A stretch of 64,000 nt of DNA from Pithys albifrons albifrons (Eukaryota > Chordata > Aves > Passeriformes > Thamnophilidae), in the NCBI RefSeq assembly GCF_047495875.1, contig NC_092461.1, positions 45,897,601 to 45,961,600 of the forward strand. Direction: 5' to 3'. The notes under the pieces were generated by a model that worked only from the letters and a program-made list of their open reading frames with translations, was not told the origin of the DNA and did not search any database. Both the position numbers and the translations under genes were made by a program. Within the stretch, counting starts at the first letter, position 1, and each line of letters opens with the position of its first letter. Of this stretch, positions 38,801 through 50,330 are shown piece by piece.

Positions 38801-40840
38801 TAAAGATGCACTTCTGCATTTACTTTTTTTTACCAAAGATGAATTTTACCTAGCAGGCCCTATCCTTGCATACCTTAGGTAGATGTTTATGTATTTTACC
38901 AGCGTTTCTATCAGTATAGCTATATTTGCTAGAGATACTATATTTTAAAGGACTTAACTATCTCCATCAATGCCCTAGTTTATATGTAATAGCATGCATA
39001 GATCTGTATTTCTACTCTTATTAGTTACCTTAATCTTTGAAACTAGAATAAAAGGTAGTTTTTTATTGAAATAACTGCTGCCATACTATCACTGCACTAG
39101 CTTAGCTACACCAGTATGAGTGTAAAAAGAAATGGATCATGGCATAGACAGTGCTTCTGGACATACTTTTCTGACCATAAGTGATATAAGTTAAGGTATT
39201 TCTGCCACAACTGCTTGCTACTGTTTCTCAGTCACAGTTCAATGTTCCTATCTCCTGAAATCCATAGCATGTCTGTTCATGCGGCTGCACTTTGGCTCTC
39301 TCAGAATACTGCACTGAAAAAAGACATAGAAAGCAACCAGAAGTACATCACTTTAAATGACTCCTCCATCCTCACCAACACCTGCCATTGGTCAGCCTTG
39401 AGATGTACTTATGCTGTATGGCAGAATATGGTGCAGAGATTCATCAACAAGCAATGAATGTCTTAGTTCAACATCAGAAATTTATCAGACGTTCTCCATG
39501 TGATTCTGGGTCTAAGTTAGTAAACTTGCTGAGGCACAAGAGATTAAGGAGAATTCACATCCCGATAGCAAACCACAATGAGCAATGCTTTCTGGAGGGG
39601 AAGCAAGAAGGTGGAGGCAATTATTTCCTATCTAGATTCATGCTAAAAGAGCAGTTTCTTTCTGCACCTTTTGAAAACACTATAAAACATTTTAGGAATA
39701 AAAAAACACTATGATTTTCTCGGGACTTTATAATTTACTTCTCATCCACCTTAGTTATGTTCTGCCTAAGTGAACATTTTTTTAAAAAAAAGCTAAAAGC
39801 ATAATGATCTCAATACATTTCAGGAGATGGAAAAAATATTTAGCACTATTTGTTCAGGAAAATTGTTCTAGATCTTGCTGTTATGAGGCACAATTAAATG
39901 TAAATTTTCCATTACAGCAAAGTTACTACTTCATTAAGAACACATTAAATGGACTTTAAAACTATGTGATTTTACACCTATTCATAAGATTTTAGTACTG
40001 TTCTTATAAAATCAAAAACAAATAGTTTGTTCTGTCAATGTTCTTTTTTCTTTCCCTTTCTCCATTAATCCTAGCAAATAACAAGGTTGTACTGAAAGTT
40101 ACTGCACAGCAATATGCACTAATACAGAAAACACACAGGAATATGTACTCACATATCTATTTCTATTTATTTGTAAAGCAGTTAAACAATCTTTACTTCA
40201 AATGAATTTATCAAACAATTGGGCTGTGTCCAATTAATTATTTTAAATTGCTAAATTCACTTGTGTTACTTTCAAGACTCCCTACCTTTAAAATAGAGAT
40301 TAAACTATGAAATCTATCCCCGGTGTGATTTAAAACTAATTTAAACTGTTTCAATTAACAGTATTCAGGAGGTAGTGAATTGGAGGACAAATTAATTGCA
40401 AAAGGGTCAGTTTAAAAGGTAAAAAATGAAAAGGTTTTTAAAACTATGTGAGTTAAAAATGGACTAGTGTATATGAGAATACAATATCTCAGAATACAGT
40501 ACAGAACAAAATATTATTTCCTACATAAATGTCCCGCTTGATGGTTGTAGGCCTAGTGACCCATGATCATGAGTGAAATACAAATTTATTTAAGAATTTT
40601 CATAAGACTTTAAAAATATATCCACATAGCAGAATGAAATGCCATCAAGATTTACCAGCTTAAATCCTAGAGTCAGTAGTCTGGATTCTCAAATATTGTT
40701 CCTAAACTAAATACCTTGCATCTCAGAAGAGCTTTTCAAATTGGGCATACAAACAGTTTGAGAGTGAGTTTTTCGCTTTTGGTTTTGAAGCAAGTCATTT
40801 GAGGACAGCTGGGAAACCTCAGCAACCTGTTTTACAAGGT

Positions 40841-41124
40841 CAAATAGCATTAGGACAAGAGGTAACGGCTTTAGACAGAATGACGGTAGGTTTAGAGTAG
40901 ATGTCAGGAAGAAATTCTTTCCTGTGAGGGTGGTGAAGCACCAAAAAAGGTTGCTCAGTGAAGCTGTGGATGCCTCATCTGTTGAAGTGTTCAAGGCAAT
41001 GTTGGATGGGGCTCTGAGCAACCTCGTCTAGAGGAAGGTGTCCCTGTCCATGGCAGGGTAGTTGGAACTATGTGATTGTTGAGGTCCCTCCCAACCCAAA
41101 CCATTCCACGGTTCTATGATTCTA
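40841..41124 (+). mobile_element. CR1 LINE 3' end
   Basis: A 284-bp piece from the very end of a CR1: it starts at a block matching 'AGGACAAGAGGTAA', continues through AGGAAGAAATTCTTT (40905-40919) and GTGAGGGTGGTGAAGCAC, and finishes with GGTTCTATGATTCTAATGA. The octamer end is one and a half copies with a substitution. Only the last codons of ORF2 and the 3' UTR are covered. It is similar in divergence to the copy at 950. Confidence 0.93.
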
Positions 41125-44100
41125 ATGAGGTACAAGTACACCTGAAGAATTAAAAGTAGCAAATAATGCTGACAGAGAGATTACACAGCTTGATCCAAAA
41201 TTCTTTGTTGGTAAGGCCACATTAAGTTTCTTCAATGCAACAAAGCTTAGGATTATACATAGAATTACTAAAAAGCAGATATTGAAAATGTTACTAACTT
41301 TGAGATCACATGTAGTTTAAAGTGGATAAATGAACTAATATATTTTAGTGTCTTGCAGAAGATTACAAAAAAAAAAAAAACAAGAAACCTAATTGAATCT
41401 TTTAATATGAACACAGGAGAACAATTGAAAATAAGAAGGAGATAATGTTTCATCTTCATAAAAATTGGTAATAATTTATGAAGCTAGTATGACAGACTGT
41501 TCACCATATTTCAACAACAAAAATGTGAGGGAAAATTAGGAAAGGTATAAATATGAAACCGTAAAAACCAGAGAAAATGTATTACTTGCTTTAAGGTTAG
41601 TTTGTTAATTCTGTTTTACTTCAGCAAATAAGTAGTATTTTAGGAAGAAAATAATATATTTGAAAAGTATTTCAATCCAGTAAAAAATGGCTTGCTGATT
41701 GAAGACCAAGAAATTCATTTTAAAATTTTCTCTTACATTTACAGGGAAAAGAAAAGTTTTGGTTCTCTGTTTTTGATTCCTGGAAACTGATGACAAGATC
41801 CTTTCCAGAAGCAATTCTTCAGCCATTAATATGACCCTGGTCTCAGCAAAACAGTGAGAGAAGGAATTTGTATGGTAGGTGACATATAAGGAGTCAAAGT
41901 ATGGGAATTAATCATGTTTTCTTCTCTTAAAAACATTAACTCCTAAGAAAATCTCAATAATTCAGCTAGGAAATGTCATAATTACATTATAATGCCTTCA
42001 CTTATGCTTTATTCTGACTAATTCCAGTACTGTGGGAAAATTACTATGATGAACTCCTAGGGACAATTGTGGTTCAAGCACAGTTCTCACTATCTTGTCA
42101 AATGTGAGACAACATTTCTAGTTAGTTCTGTCATCCACATCCACTGCTGTGGTACCACCTACACAATCTCTGTAGGGCATTTGGAGAAGGTGGTAGGGGG
42201 CGCACTTCCTGTGTGCATTCACTTGACTCCCATAACATTTCAAACATCAGGGAAAATGCTTCCTATAGTTGTTATCAGTTCTCATGTGAGTTTAGAGGCT
42301 CATCTTTTGGAAAGGAATTTTGCAACCAGATATCCTCCTACTGGAAAATGTCTCTCTTACAAGGACATGTTATGGGTAATGAGTGAGAAGAGTTTTCCTT
42401 TGGGCAGTGGGATGATGCCAGTTGTGCTTTGCCCCTGGCAGCCAGACAAGGAGCCTATAAGAACAAGACTCCTTCTAAGTGCCTGGGCTGCATATGAAGT
42501 GGACAAAAGCAAAACAAGAGGGGAGATGCTGAAATCCAGTGCTAAGAGGGAGGGAAGAGCAGCTGTGTTCATAGGACCTGACTGACAGAGCTTACAGGTG
42601 CAGAGCGGTGCTGAAGGAGTGGCAGTGATGATCACTCAAGTAATCTCCCTCTCAGAGTCCTTTCCCCAAACAATGATGATGTCTGCTTGTTACCACACTC
42701 TCACTCCTGCTCCTGCGAGACTGAACAGAGTCTGGGACTATGTTAGGTGCTCTAAAGCTTGGAATAAGGGGATGGAGGAGTCACAAAATGAAATATAGCA
42801 AAGTAAAAAGAAATGCTGACATAACAAGCAAATTTATGGTGTGCAAGCTACTCAGCACCAAGTCCTTGGCATGGTAAGTGCCACCACTTACACCATTTGG
42901 TATGTGTGTATATATGAATATATAAAAGTACATTTTTCAATTTATAGGGAGTCATTAGGTTAGCTAACCACTTCAGCCTGGGCCCCACATTACTTAAATA
43001 TTGTGGCAAAATATTGGCCTGGACATGCAAAGTATCTTACAATGTATCCACGAGGTTTCTAAATAAACCATCTTGGTAACATAAATTACTTATTTTTTCA
43101 TTGTAGACATAAAACAACCTAAGCACACTTAGAATCTGTTTGTTACCATAGAGTTTACACTTAGAGTAATATGGTAAAAGACACAGCAAAGTTTAATGTG
43201 TGATGTGGGAACACCGTACATCTATAGTTTTCTTATAGTTACATGGATGACCCAAACAGAAAAATTGATTAAAATCAGCAACCTACAAAAAAGAAAGACC
43301 AAGAATTGTGTTTTTAAGCAAGTAGAATTGAGCAGTACATATTAATTACAATTTTCCAGTCAAATTATTTTTGTTTTGCAAGAAACCTCTAGAATAGCTG
43401 TAGCTCTTCTGTTGATCAAAATGCATTGACTTCTCCAAGATCGATATTACCCTCAAGTGAAATAACTATCTAGACAATATCTGTGACATTTCAAGATAGC
43501 AGACCTTACAATAAATTATTGAATATTGATATTTTCATTGTTTTCACATTTTAATGTAAGATTAATTGAAATTAATCTTTACAATTAGCTGATAAAAGTA
43601 AAGTAAAAGATATTTTTCATGTTTTTGACAGTGATTTTGCTATAGGGGTGGCTTGAAGTGAAATGCATTTTTTCAAGTTGTTAATAAGCTTGCTGTTAGT
43701 TCATTTCTTTTTCTTTTCCTTCCTAGTATAAAATCTAGTTGATGAGACTGCCATTTAAAAAGGTGATATTGTAAGTCTGTTAAAAAATCATACAACCCCT
43801 GTCATCTGAGCATATTTTCTTACTTCTTGTAACACTTACATGCATTAATTCTCGTCTGGTTAGAAAATAAGGCATTCACATACTGGGAATAAAGAAATTT
43901 TTGTAGTCAATCCACTTTTGCAAAAATGGGGGTTAGGGCTATCAAATTGTGCTCACCTATTCTGTGGTCCAATACAGAACTCTTGGTTATGCCAACACAG
44001 CCCTTTGTGGGTCCACCTTGCAGCCTACAGCAAGGAACTGATTTGGCTTAAAAAAAGAAAACTGAGCTATTCTTTTACTATCAGAAGACTGTAATTCATA

Positions 44101-46151
44101 CCTGTTTCCCACTGCAGCACCCCATGGTGTGGAACTGGAGTCAGTTTCAAGGAAGGGATGGGGAGCTGCAGTAGTACTGGAGGCCAGTATCACTGCCTGG
44201 TATCACAATGTATAAAATAACTGCAGCAACACTTCGACAAACTCCTCTAAGGAAATCAAAATATACTTCAGCTCTTTGCTCTAACCTGCAAATCATTTGG
44301 TCCTGAATTTTGTCATTTTTCTGCTGATCTGTAGTTTTTATGTGCATTTATTTTTCTACTGTACTTGGCAAAAAGGAATTCCGTCTTCATCTTTTCTTTC
44401 TGTTCCTCTCTGCTCTCCCTCCTCTTCACACCAGCATAAGCATCTTTGAAAAGCATCTATGAAAGACAGCTCAAGTGCTGGCCTTCTGCAAAATAACCAA
44501 GCATCATGCTGTATTAGTTTTAAATATGTTGTGCGAGAGCAAAAATAAATAGTTGGGTACATAAAGGAGGTAAGAATAGCATTCTCCTTCCAGTAACTAA
44601 ACTGATTTACAAGTATGTCAAAGTACAGCCTTAGAAAGTAATTACAAGCAGGAATTTTGTTTTCCATATCTGTACCAGAAAATTCATGTTTTTCACTTTC
44701 TGTTGGTACATCTTTACACTTCATGGAATGTTTTACAATGGTTGCTGAACATAGCATGTTTTGCATATGTCTTTGTCAATTTTTCCCAAATATTTAGAGG
44801 AGGAGTGAGCAGTGGTGAAATATACCTAAATGAGAAGAATGAAACCCTTATGGCTCCTCTGGCTGACTTCTGGGCTCTAGAAAAATTTGTTTTTTGAAAG
44901 AGACAGTATTTACTTTCAACTAAATACTCACCTATTATTCAGTGTGTGACACCTGCTGCATTCCCATGGAGTTTTTAAGGCTGCACATGGCACAATTCAC
45001 TGCTAGCAGAATAAATTGCACGTAGACCTCCAGATAGGATCTGTCCCTTAGATCCATACAGACAGGAAGACATCAGTTACACACAATTTTATTGAAACTA
45101 TAAATTTCACCTACAAATGTTTCACCTACATTTGTGTTTTTCTATTCTTAGGCACAGAAACATCAGGAGCTTCACACTGAGGTTTAGTACAGGTCTTATA
45201 TCTCACCTCTCCCACTCCACCTTCCAGAACTTAGTTAAAAGGAACAGATGGACAACTCTTTTCAAAACTATTTTATTCCATAGCAAATTTCCTGTGTTGA
45301 GCAAGTTCCCATTTTATTGAAATAATTCAATTCTTACTGAAAAAAGTAAAAAAACCCAAACAAACAGAGAAAAAAAAAACAACCAAATTAACCACTCCAT
45401 ATCAAACCATCCTTCTCTGCTGAAATAGCATGATATTTTTGTCAGATGTCAGTATCCTTTGAAATAATTAAACAATCCTTTGGTATTTTTTTCCATCCTT
45501 TCAGGGGAGTTGAGGACTAAGCACATAAAAATCCATGTTTTGAATGTCCAGCATTCCCCTTCAGTGAAACTACATCTCCTACAATGCCAAATTAGTGCTG
45601 CATAAGAACCATTGTGTTTGTTCACTCACCAGCAAAATATAAGCACTAATCCTGAGAGGTGTCTGCAGAGGCTACTCCTGTGCAAAATACAATTAGCAAC
45701 ATTATTAATACACAATTATGTCAACATCCCCTTACCTATTAGAGAAGGTTTGTTTGTCTTGAGTTTTTGTGAACACAATTAAAGATAAGAGTTAATTATG
45801 GTACTGAAATCACCTAATAACTAACTGTATGTCTATCTATAGACTTTCAGCAGGAAAAGACATCAAGCTAGAAATAAAAAAATATTTTTACAAAACTGAT
45901 CATCACTAAAAACTACTAAGAATGTTATATTCCATTTTATTCCTCAGTTTTATTCATGAATTGTTTTATAGATTTCAGAAGGATATTCTGTAAGTTTCTT
46001 ACAGAAAAATTAAGAGTGACAAAAATGGTCCCTTTGACATACTGAAAATGTATTAAAAAAACAAGTCTACAACAAGCAATAGTAAACTGTGCATTTCTGC
46101 TAATAACAGATAACTCCAAATCAAAGAAAACTCAGGGTGTCTCATACCTGC
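41125..46151. other. Five-kb unique sequence, no confirmed gene
   Basis: An A-run lies at 41367-41380. A 172-codon open frame at 42067-42585 (+) is the longest outside LINE sequence; it has no recognisable domain, hydrophobic pattern or exon signals, and another frame is open on the other strand over part of it. I do not call it a gene. Confidence 0.4.
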
Positions 46152-46586
46152 AAGCAGGGTGAGCAGTGAAATCAGTACAGGTTCTTCAGGGCTTTATCCA
46201 GTCAAGTGCTGAAAATGTCCAAAGATGGAAACTGTTCTACTCCTCTGGTAACCTGTTCCACTGATTGACTGTCCTCATGGGTAGAAAGCTTCTCATTCCC
46301 AGCTGGAGCCTCTCCTGCATAAAAACATGTCCATTCTGTGTCTTCTTCCAACCAGGCAATGCTGTGAAGCATTTGACTCCATCTTCTTCACAGCCTCCCT
46401 GTAGGAACTGATCAGCCAGCTTTAGGTTCCTCCACAGACATCTCTTCCCTCTCTGAACAAAGCCCACTTCCCTCAGCAGCTCTTCATGTGGCAAGTGCTC
46501 CAGCCCTAAGCATCTTGGTGGCCCTCTGTTAAACTTGCTCCGGTTCATCAGTATCTTTCTTGTATTGGCAGCAGCTGGATGCACTT
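46152..46586 (-). mobile_element. Older CR1 LINE, 3' part, minus strand
   Basis: Minus-strand reading gives degraded CR1 ORF2 C-terminus: a 'QYKKDTDEPEQV'-like block, then the RGPPRCLGLEHLPHEELLREVGFVQRGKRCLWRN segment, then the 3' part with NQWNRLPEE (usual form HWNRLPEEV). It is separated from its 5' neighbour (49871-50330) by the younger 3.3-kb CR1. The terminal octamers are missing at 46152. Confidence 0.85.
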
Positions 46587-46631
46587 AGAATCATAGAATC
46601 ATAGAATCATAGAATCATAGAATCATAGAAT
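46587..46631 (-). repeat. CR1 3'-terminal octamer array
   Basis: AGAATCAT (complement ATGATTCT) is repeated five times in tandem, then AGAATTGATT. Avian CR1 copies usually end with about two to four octamers, so this one is somewhat expanded. Confidence 0.95.
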
Positions 46632-46697
46632 TGATTGGGTTGGAAAAGACCTCCAAGATCATCGAGTCCAACCCTTGGTCCAACTCTAGTCCATTTA

Positions 46698-47396
46698 CTA
46701 GATCATGGCACTCAGTGCCACGTCCAATCTGCGTTTAAAACTCTCTAGGGATGGTGAATCCACCACCTCTCTGGGCAGCCCATTCCAATGCCTGATTACT
46801 CTCTCTGGAAATAATTTTTTTCTGATATCTGACTTAAATTTCCCCTGGCAGAGCTTAAGCCCGTGCCCCCTTGTCCTACTGCTGAGTGCCTGGCAGAAGA
46901 CACCAGCCCCCACCTGGCTAGAACTTCCCTTCAGGTAGTTCTAGACAGTGATGAGGTCACCTCTGAGCCTCCTCTTCTCCAGACTAAACAACCCCAGCTC
47001 CCTCAGCCTCTCCCCATAGGGCTTGTGCTCCAGTCCCTTCACCAGCCTTGTTGCTCTTCTCTGTACTCGCTCCAGCACCTCAATATCCTTTCTGAACTGA
47101 GGGGCCCAGAACTGAACACAGTACTCAAGGTGTGGCCTCACCAGTGCAGAGTACAGGGGAAGGATCACTTCCCTGGTCCTGCTAGCCACGCTATTTTTGA
47201 TACAGGCCAGGATCCCATTGGCCTTCTTGGCCACCTGGGCACACTGTTGGCTCATGTTGAGCTTCCTGTCAATTAGTACTCCAAGGTCCCTTTCTGCCTG
47301 GCTGCTCTCCAGCCACTCTGTGCCCAGCCTGTAGCGCTGCAGGGGGTTGTTGTGGCCAAAGTGCAGGACCCGGCATTTGGGCTTATTGAACTTCAT
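46698..47396 (-). pseudogene. CR1 ORF2, C-terminal third (broken)
   Basis: The region after the reverse transcriptase active site. 47396-46941 stays open for 151 codons: [14 protein letters not shown], then [19 protein letters not shown], then [15 protein letters not shown] and [16 protein letters not shown], ending [20 protein letters not shown] frame break near 46930 follows, and 46913-46698 encodes the final part (LFPERVIRHWNGLPREVVDSPSLESFKRRLD). This matches the thumb/C-terminal part of CR1-clade polyproteins. Confidence 0.93.
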
Positions 47397-47438
47397 CCCA
47401 TTGGAATCAGCCCATCTCTCAAGTCTATCCAGATCCCT

Positions 47439-48328
47439 CTACAGAGCCCTCCTGCCTTCCAGCAGATCGACACTCCCTCCCAGCTTGGTGTCATCAGCAA
47501 ATTTGCTGATGATGGACTCAATCCCCTCATCTAAATCATCAATAAAGATGTTAAACAGGACTGGACCCAATACAGACCCCTGGGGAACACCACTGGTGAC
47601 TGGCTGCCAGCTGGATGCAGCTCCATTCACCAGGAGTCTCAGGGCCCGACCCTCCAGCCAGCTCTTAATCCAGGAGAGGGTACACTTGTCCAGGCCATGG
47701 GCTACCAGCTTTTCCAGGAGTATATTATGGGAGACAGTGTCAAAGGCCTTGCTGAAGTCCAGACAGACACATCCACAGCCTTCCCCTCATCCACCAGGTG
47801 GGTCACCTGATTCTAAAAAGAGATGAGGTTGGTCAGACAGGACCTGCCCCTTCTAAACCCATGCTGGCTGGGTCTAATCCCTTGTCCACCCTGAAGGTGC
47901 TGTGTGATTGCAGTCAGGATGAACTGCTCCATAACCCTGCCAGGCACAGAGGTCAGGCTGACAGGTCTGTAGTTGCCAGGGTCCTGCTTGCAGCCCTTTT
48001 TGTGGATTGGGGTGACATTCGCCAACCTCCAATCATCTGGGACCTCCCCAGAGAGCCAGGACTGTTGGAAGATGATGGAGAGCGGTTTGGCAAGCTCTTC
48101 TGCCAGCTCCTTCATCACCCTGGGATGGATCCCGTCTGGTCCCATAGACTTGTTAGGATCCAACTGGCTCAGTAAGTCAGTAACTATATCCTCCTGGAAT
48201 ACAGGAGGGCTATTCAGCTCCCTCTCCCTGTCTACCAGCTCCAGAGGCCAGTTGTCTTGAGGGCCACCTGTCTTACTGGTGAAAACTGAGGCAAAGTAGG
48301 TGTTTAAGTACCTCAGCCTTCTCCTCAT
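47439..48328 (-). pseudogene. CR1 ORF2, reverse transcriptase domain (broken)
   Basis: The reverse transcriptase core of a CR1-clade LINE, which copies its own RNA at a nicked target. 48328-47813 is open for 171 codons and carries LDPNKSMGPDGIHPRVMKEL, then VPDDWRLANVTPIHKKG, GNYRPVSLT and QHGFRRGRSCLTNL (fingers/palm blocks). A frame break lies near 47815. 47630-47439 then carries [21 protein letters not shown] and the catalytic FADDTKLG at about 47484-47501, with both aspartates kept. The frame ends at a TAG (47439-47441) in RRAL*RDL, where CAG (Gln) is usual. Loss of function comes from the frame breaks, not from the active site. Confidence 0.95.
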
Positions 48329-48677
48329 CTTCCTTAACTATATTTCCCTTCAAGTCCAACAGAGAATGGAGGTTTTCCTTGCCCCTCCTTTTGTTATTAA
48401 TGTATTTATAAAAGGACTTTTTGTTATCCCTAACTGAAATAGCCAAATTTACTTCAAATTCCACTTTTCTTTCCCTAATTTTTTTCCTGCATGACCTAGT
48501 TCTATCTGTAAATTCTTCGTAAGTAGCCAGCCCTTTTTTCCATAGTCTGTAAACTTTCTTTTTATCCCTGATTTCTTGCAGAATCTCCCTATTTAACCAA
48601 GCTGCCCTTCCTCCCCTCTGGCTGGCCTTTCGGCACACTGGTATAGCCTGTTGCTGTGCATTCAAAATCTCCCTCAA
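48273..48677 (-). pseudogene. CR1 ORF2, linker between endonuclease and RT
   Basis: 134 codons rich in basic residues: RGGRAAWLNREILQEIRDKK, VYRLWKKG, RSCRKKIRERKVEFEVNLA, KKSFYKYINNKRRGKENL. This is the CR1 ORF2 linker. It is out of frame with the endonuclease (break near 48640) and with the RT segment (overlap near 48300). Confidence 0.92.
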
Positions 48678-49551
48678 AACATGTCCATCCCTCCTGGACC
48701 CCCTTGCCTTTAAGGGTTGTTTCCCAGGGTATGCTCTGAATCAGTTTTTTGAATAGGCCAAAATCTGCTCTCTGGAAGTCCAAAGTAGAGGTTTTAATGG
48801 TGACTCTCCTTACATCCCTGAGGACTGAAAATTCTATTATTTCATGGTCACGATGCCCCAGGCAGCCTCCAACCACTACATCATCCACCAGCCCCTCTCT
48901 GTTTGTAAACAGTAGGTCTAGTGGGGCCTTACCCCTGGTAGGCTCATTTACCAGTTGATGAAGGAAATTGTCCTCTATACACTCCAGGAACCTCCTTGAC
49001 TGCCTCTTCTCTGCAGTATGAAGCTCCCAGCAGATATCTGGCAGGCTAAAGTCACCCACAAGAACAAGGGCTGGAGATTTTGAGACATCCGCCAGTTGCT
49101 TGTAGAATAATTCATCTCCTTCATCATCCTGGTTGGGCGATCTGTAACAGACTCCCACAAGGGTGTCAGCCTTGTTGGCCTTGCCCCTGATTCTGGCCCA
49201 CAGGCACTCAACCTTGTCACTGCTGACCTCAACTTCAACAGAGTCAAGAGACTCTGTAACACATAAAGCCACCCCTCCACCTCTCCTTCCCAGCCTGTCT
49301 TTTCTGAAGAGCTTGTAGCCCCCCATAGCAGCACTCCAGTCATGTGAGTCATCCCACCACGTTTCTGTGACAGCAACTATGTCATAGTTTTCCTGCTGCA
49401 CTATGGCTTCCAGCTCCTCTTGTTTGTTTCCCATACTGCGTGCATTGGTGTACATGCACTTCAGCTGGGCCATTGATTTCATTCTCAACTCGGGCTCTAT
49501 GCCCTTAGGCCTATCTCTGGAGAGCCCAGTTGCCGTCCCTTCCCCCTTCAA
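48589..49551 (-). pseudogene. CR1 ORF2, APE-type endonuclease domain
   Basis: A 320-codon open block with the apurinic-endonuclease-like domain that nicks the target. Segments in order: CMYTNARSMGNKQEELEAIV, AVTETWWDDSHDW, LFRKDRLGRRGGGVAL, GVCYRSPNQDDEG, LVLVGDFSLPDICW and CLGHRDHEIIEF. The catalytic His of the DH motif is kept, but the expected GDFN motif reads GDFS, so the usual Asn is Ser, and SDH reads RDH. The frame starts at a non-ATG codon just after the ORF1 stop; the first ATG is about 22 codons in. It runs out of frame at the C-terminal end. Confidence 0.95.
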
Positions 49552-49553
49552 AC

Positions 49554-49870
49554 CTAGTTTAAAGCCCTCCTAACCAACCCTGCCAACTTATGGGCTACAG
49601 TTCTTTTGCCCTTCCTAGATAAATGAAGCCCATCTGCTTTGACGAGACTGGGCAACACGGAGTTTGCCCCATGATCAAAAAACGCAAAATTTTGACGATA
49701 GCAACATCCCCTAAGCCACCTATTGGTAAGCTGGGCTTTCCTAAACCTCTCCTCATTTATCTCCTCATTCATCCCAGCTAGCACAGGAACTGAGGCAATT
49801 ACTACCCGTGCTCCTGTCCCATGAAGAGATCGGGTCAGTGCCTTGAAATCTTTTTCAATTACTTGTCTAA
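49554..49870 (-). pseudogene. CR1 ORF1, C-terminal esterase-like part (5'-truncated)
   Basis: About 105 codons ending at a TAG (49554-49556), three bases from the ORF2 frame, the usual tight ORF1-ORF2 junction. Readable segments are DFKALTRSLHGTGARVVIAS, GMNEEINEERFRKAQLTNRW, GCCYRQNFAFFDHG and VKADGLHLSRKGKRTVAHKL. The DGLHLS block corresponds to the SGNH-esterase catalytic Asp-His block (usually DGVHLT) of CR1 ORF1 proteins. The N-terminal part is missing because the element is truncated where it meets the older CR1. Confidence 0.85.
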
Positions 49871-50330
49871 GTGTGATCTGGAGAGTACTGACTGGAAGGG
49901 AATACAGCCTGGAGTGTTATTGCCTGTCTATTGCACACAGGTTCCTGTTGAACTTGCTGCCCCCCAGCTCTTTCTCTGCAGAATTGCTCCCTGGGCGGGT
50001 TCTCAGCAGTCCCCTTCCTTTGCTGATGTCAGGAGCTCTTCTTTCCCAGATGTAGGACTTTGCACTTGTCCCTGTTGACTTTCAAAATGTTCCCTGCTGG
50101 CCCCATCTTCCAGCCTGTCTAGGTCCCTCTGGATGGCCACCTGGAAACTGGGCATATTGGTTGATCCTTACAATCTGGTATCATCTTCAAACTTGATGAG
50201 GGGACATTTCATAATCTCCTCCCACTCATGGCTACATATTAAATGGGTGTGTACTGGACAGACTCCTGCAATATCTTTGCAAGAACTCGTCAGCTCCTTA
50301 TCAGGTAGAGAAAGTCCACCCCACTAAGCA
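49871..50330 (-). mobile_element. Older CR1 LINE, 5' side of the split copy, minus strand
   Basis: Minus-strand CR1 ORF2 sequence, much more decayed: the region of 'FEDDTRLYGSI', then 'DLDRLEDGASREHFESQQG' near 50060-50130 (complement of CAGCCTGTCTAGGTCCCTCT), then 'DKCKVLHLG' near 50050-50065, then the 'NNKLNRNLCAI' stretch near 49940. It lines up immediately upstream, in CR1 order, of the piece at 46152-46586. The young CR1 therefore landed in the middle of it. The left limit is set to a few bases. Confidence 0.8.

Larger units (their letters stand above)
27823..40840. other. Thirteen-kb mainly unique sequence
   Basis: AT-rich with scattered GC-richer patches (28270-28480, 31420-31820). 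No coding domain recognised. Items inside that I can name are the G-quadruplex motif at 28339-28362, a run of ten G at 28387-28396, and a weak old-LINE match at 32690-32860. Confidence 0.4.
46587..49870 (-). mobile_element. Young 3.3-kb CR1 LINE, minus strand, nested
   Basis: The most complete retroelement here. From its 3' end (46587) rightward it has a five-copy octamer tail, the 3' UTR, a near-complete but broken ORF2 and the end of ORF1; the 5' part of ORF1 and the 5' UTR are missing (full-length CR1 is about 4.5 kb). It lies inside an older CR1 whose sequence continues on both sides. Frames stay open over long blocks (320, 171 and 151 codons), so it is the least decayed CR1 in the window. 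It still carries at least three frame breaks and an in-frame stop, so it is not autonomous. Confidence 0.95.

Noticed and set aside
47347..47826. Plus-strand open frames over the CR1 (for example 159 codons)
   Set aside because: They are antisense shadows of the minus-strand CR1 ORF2.
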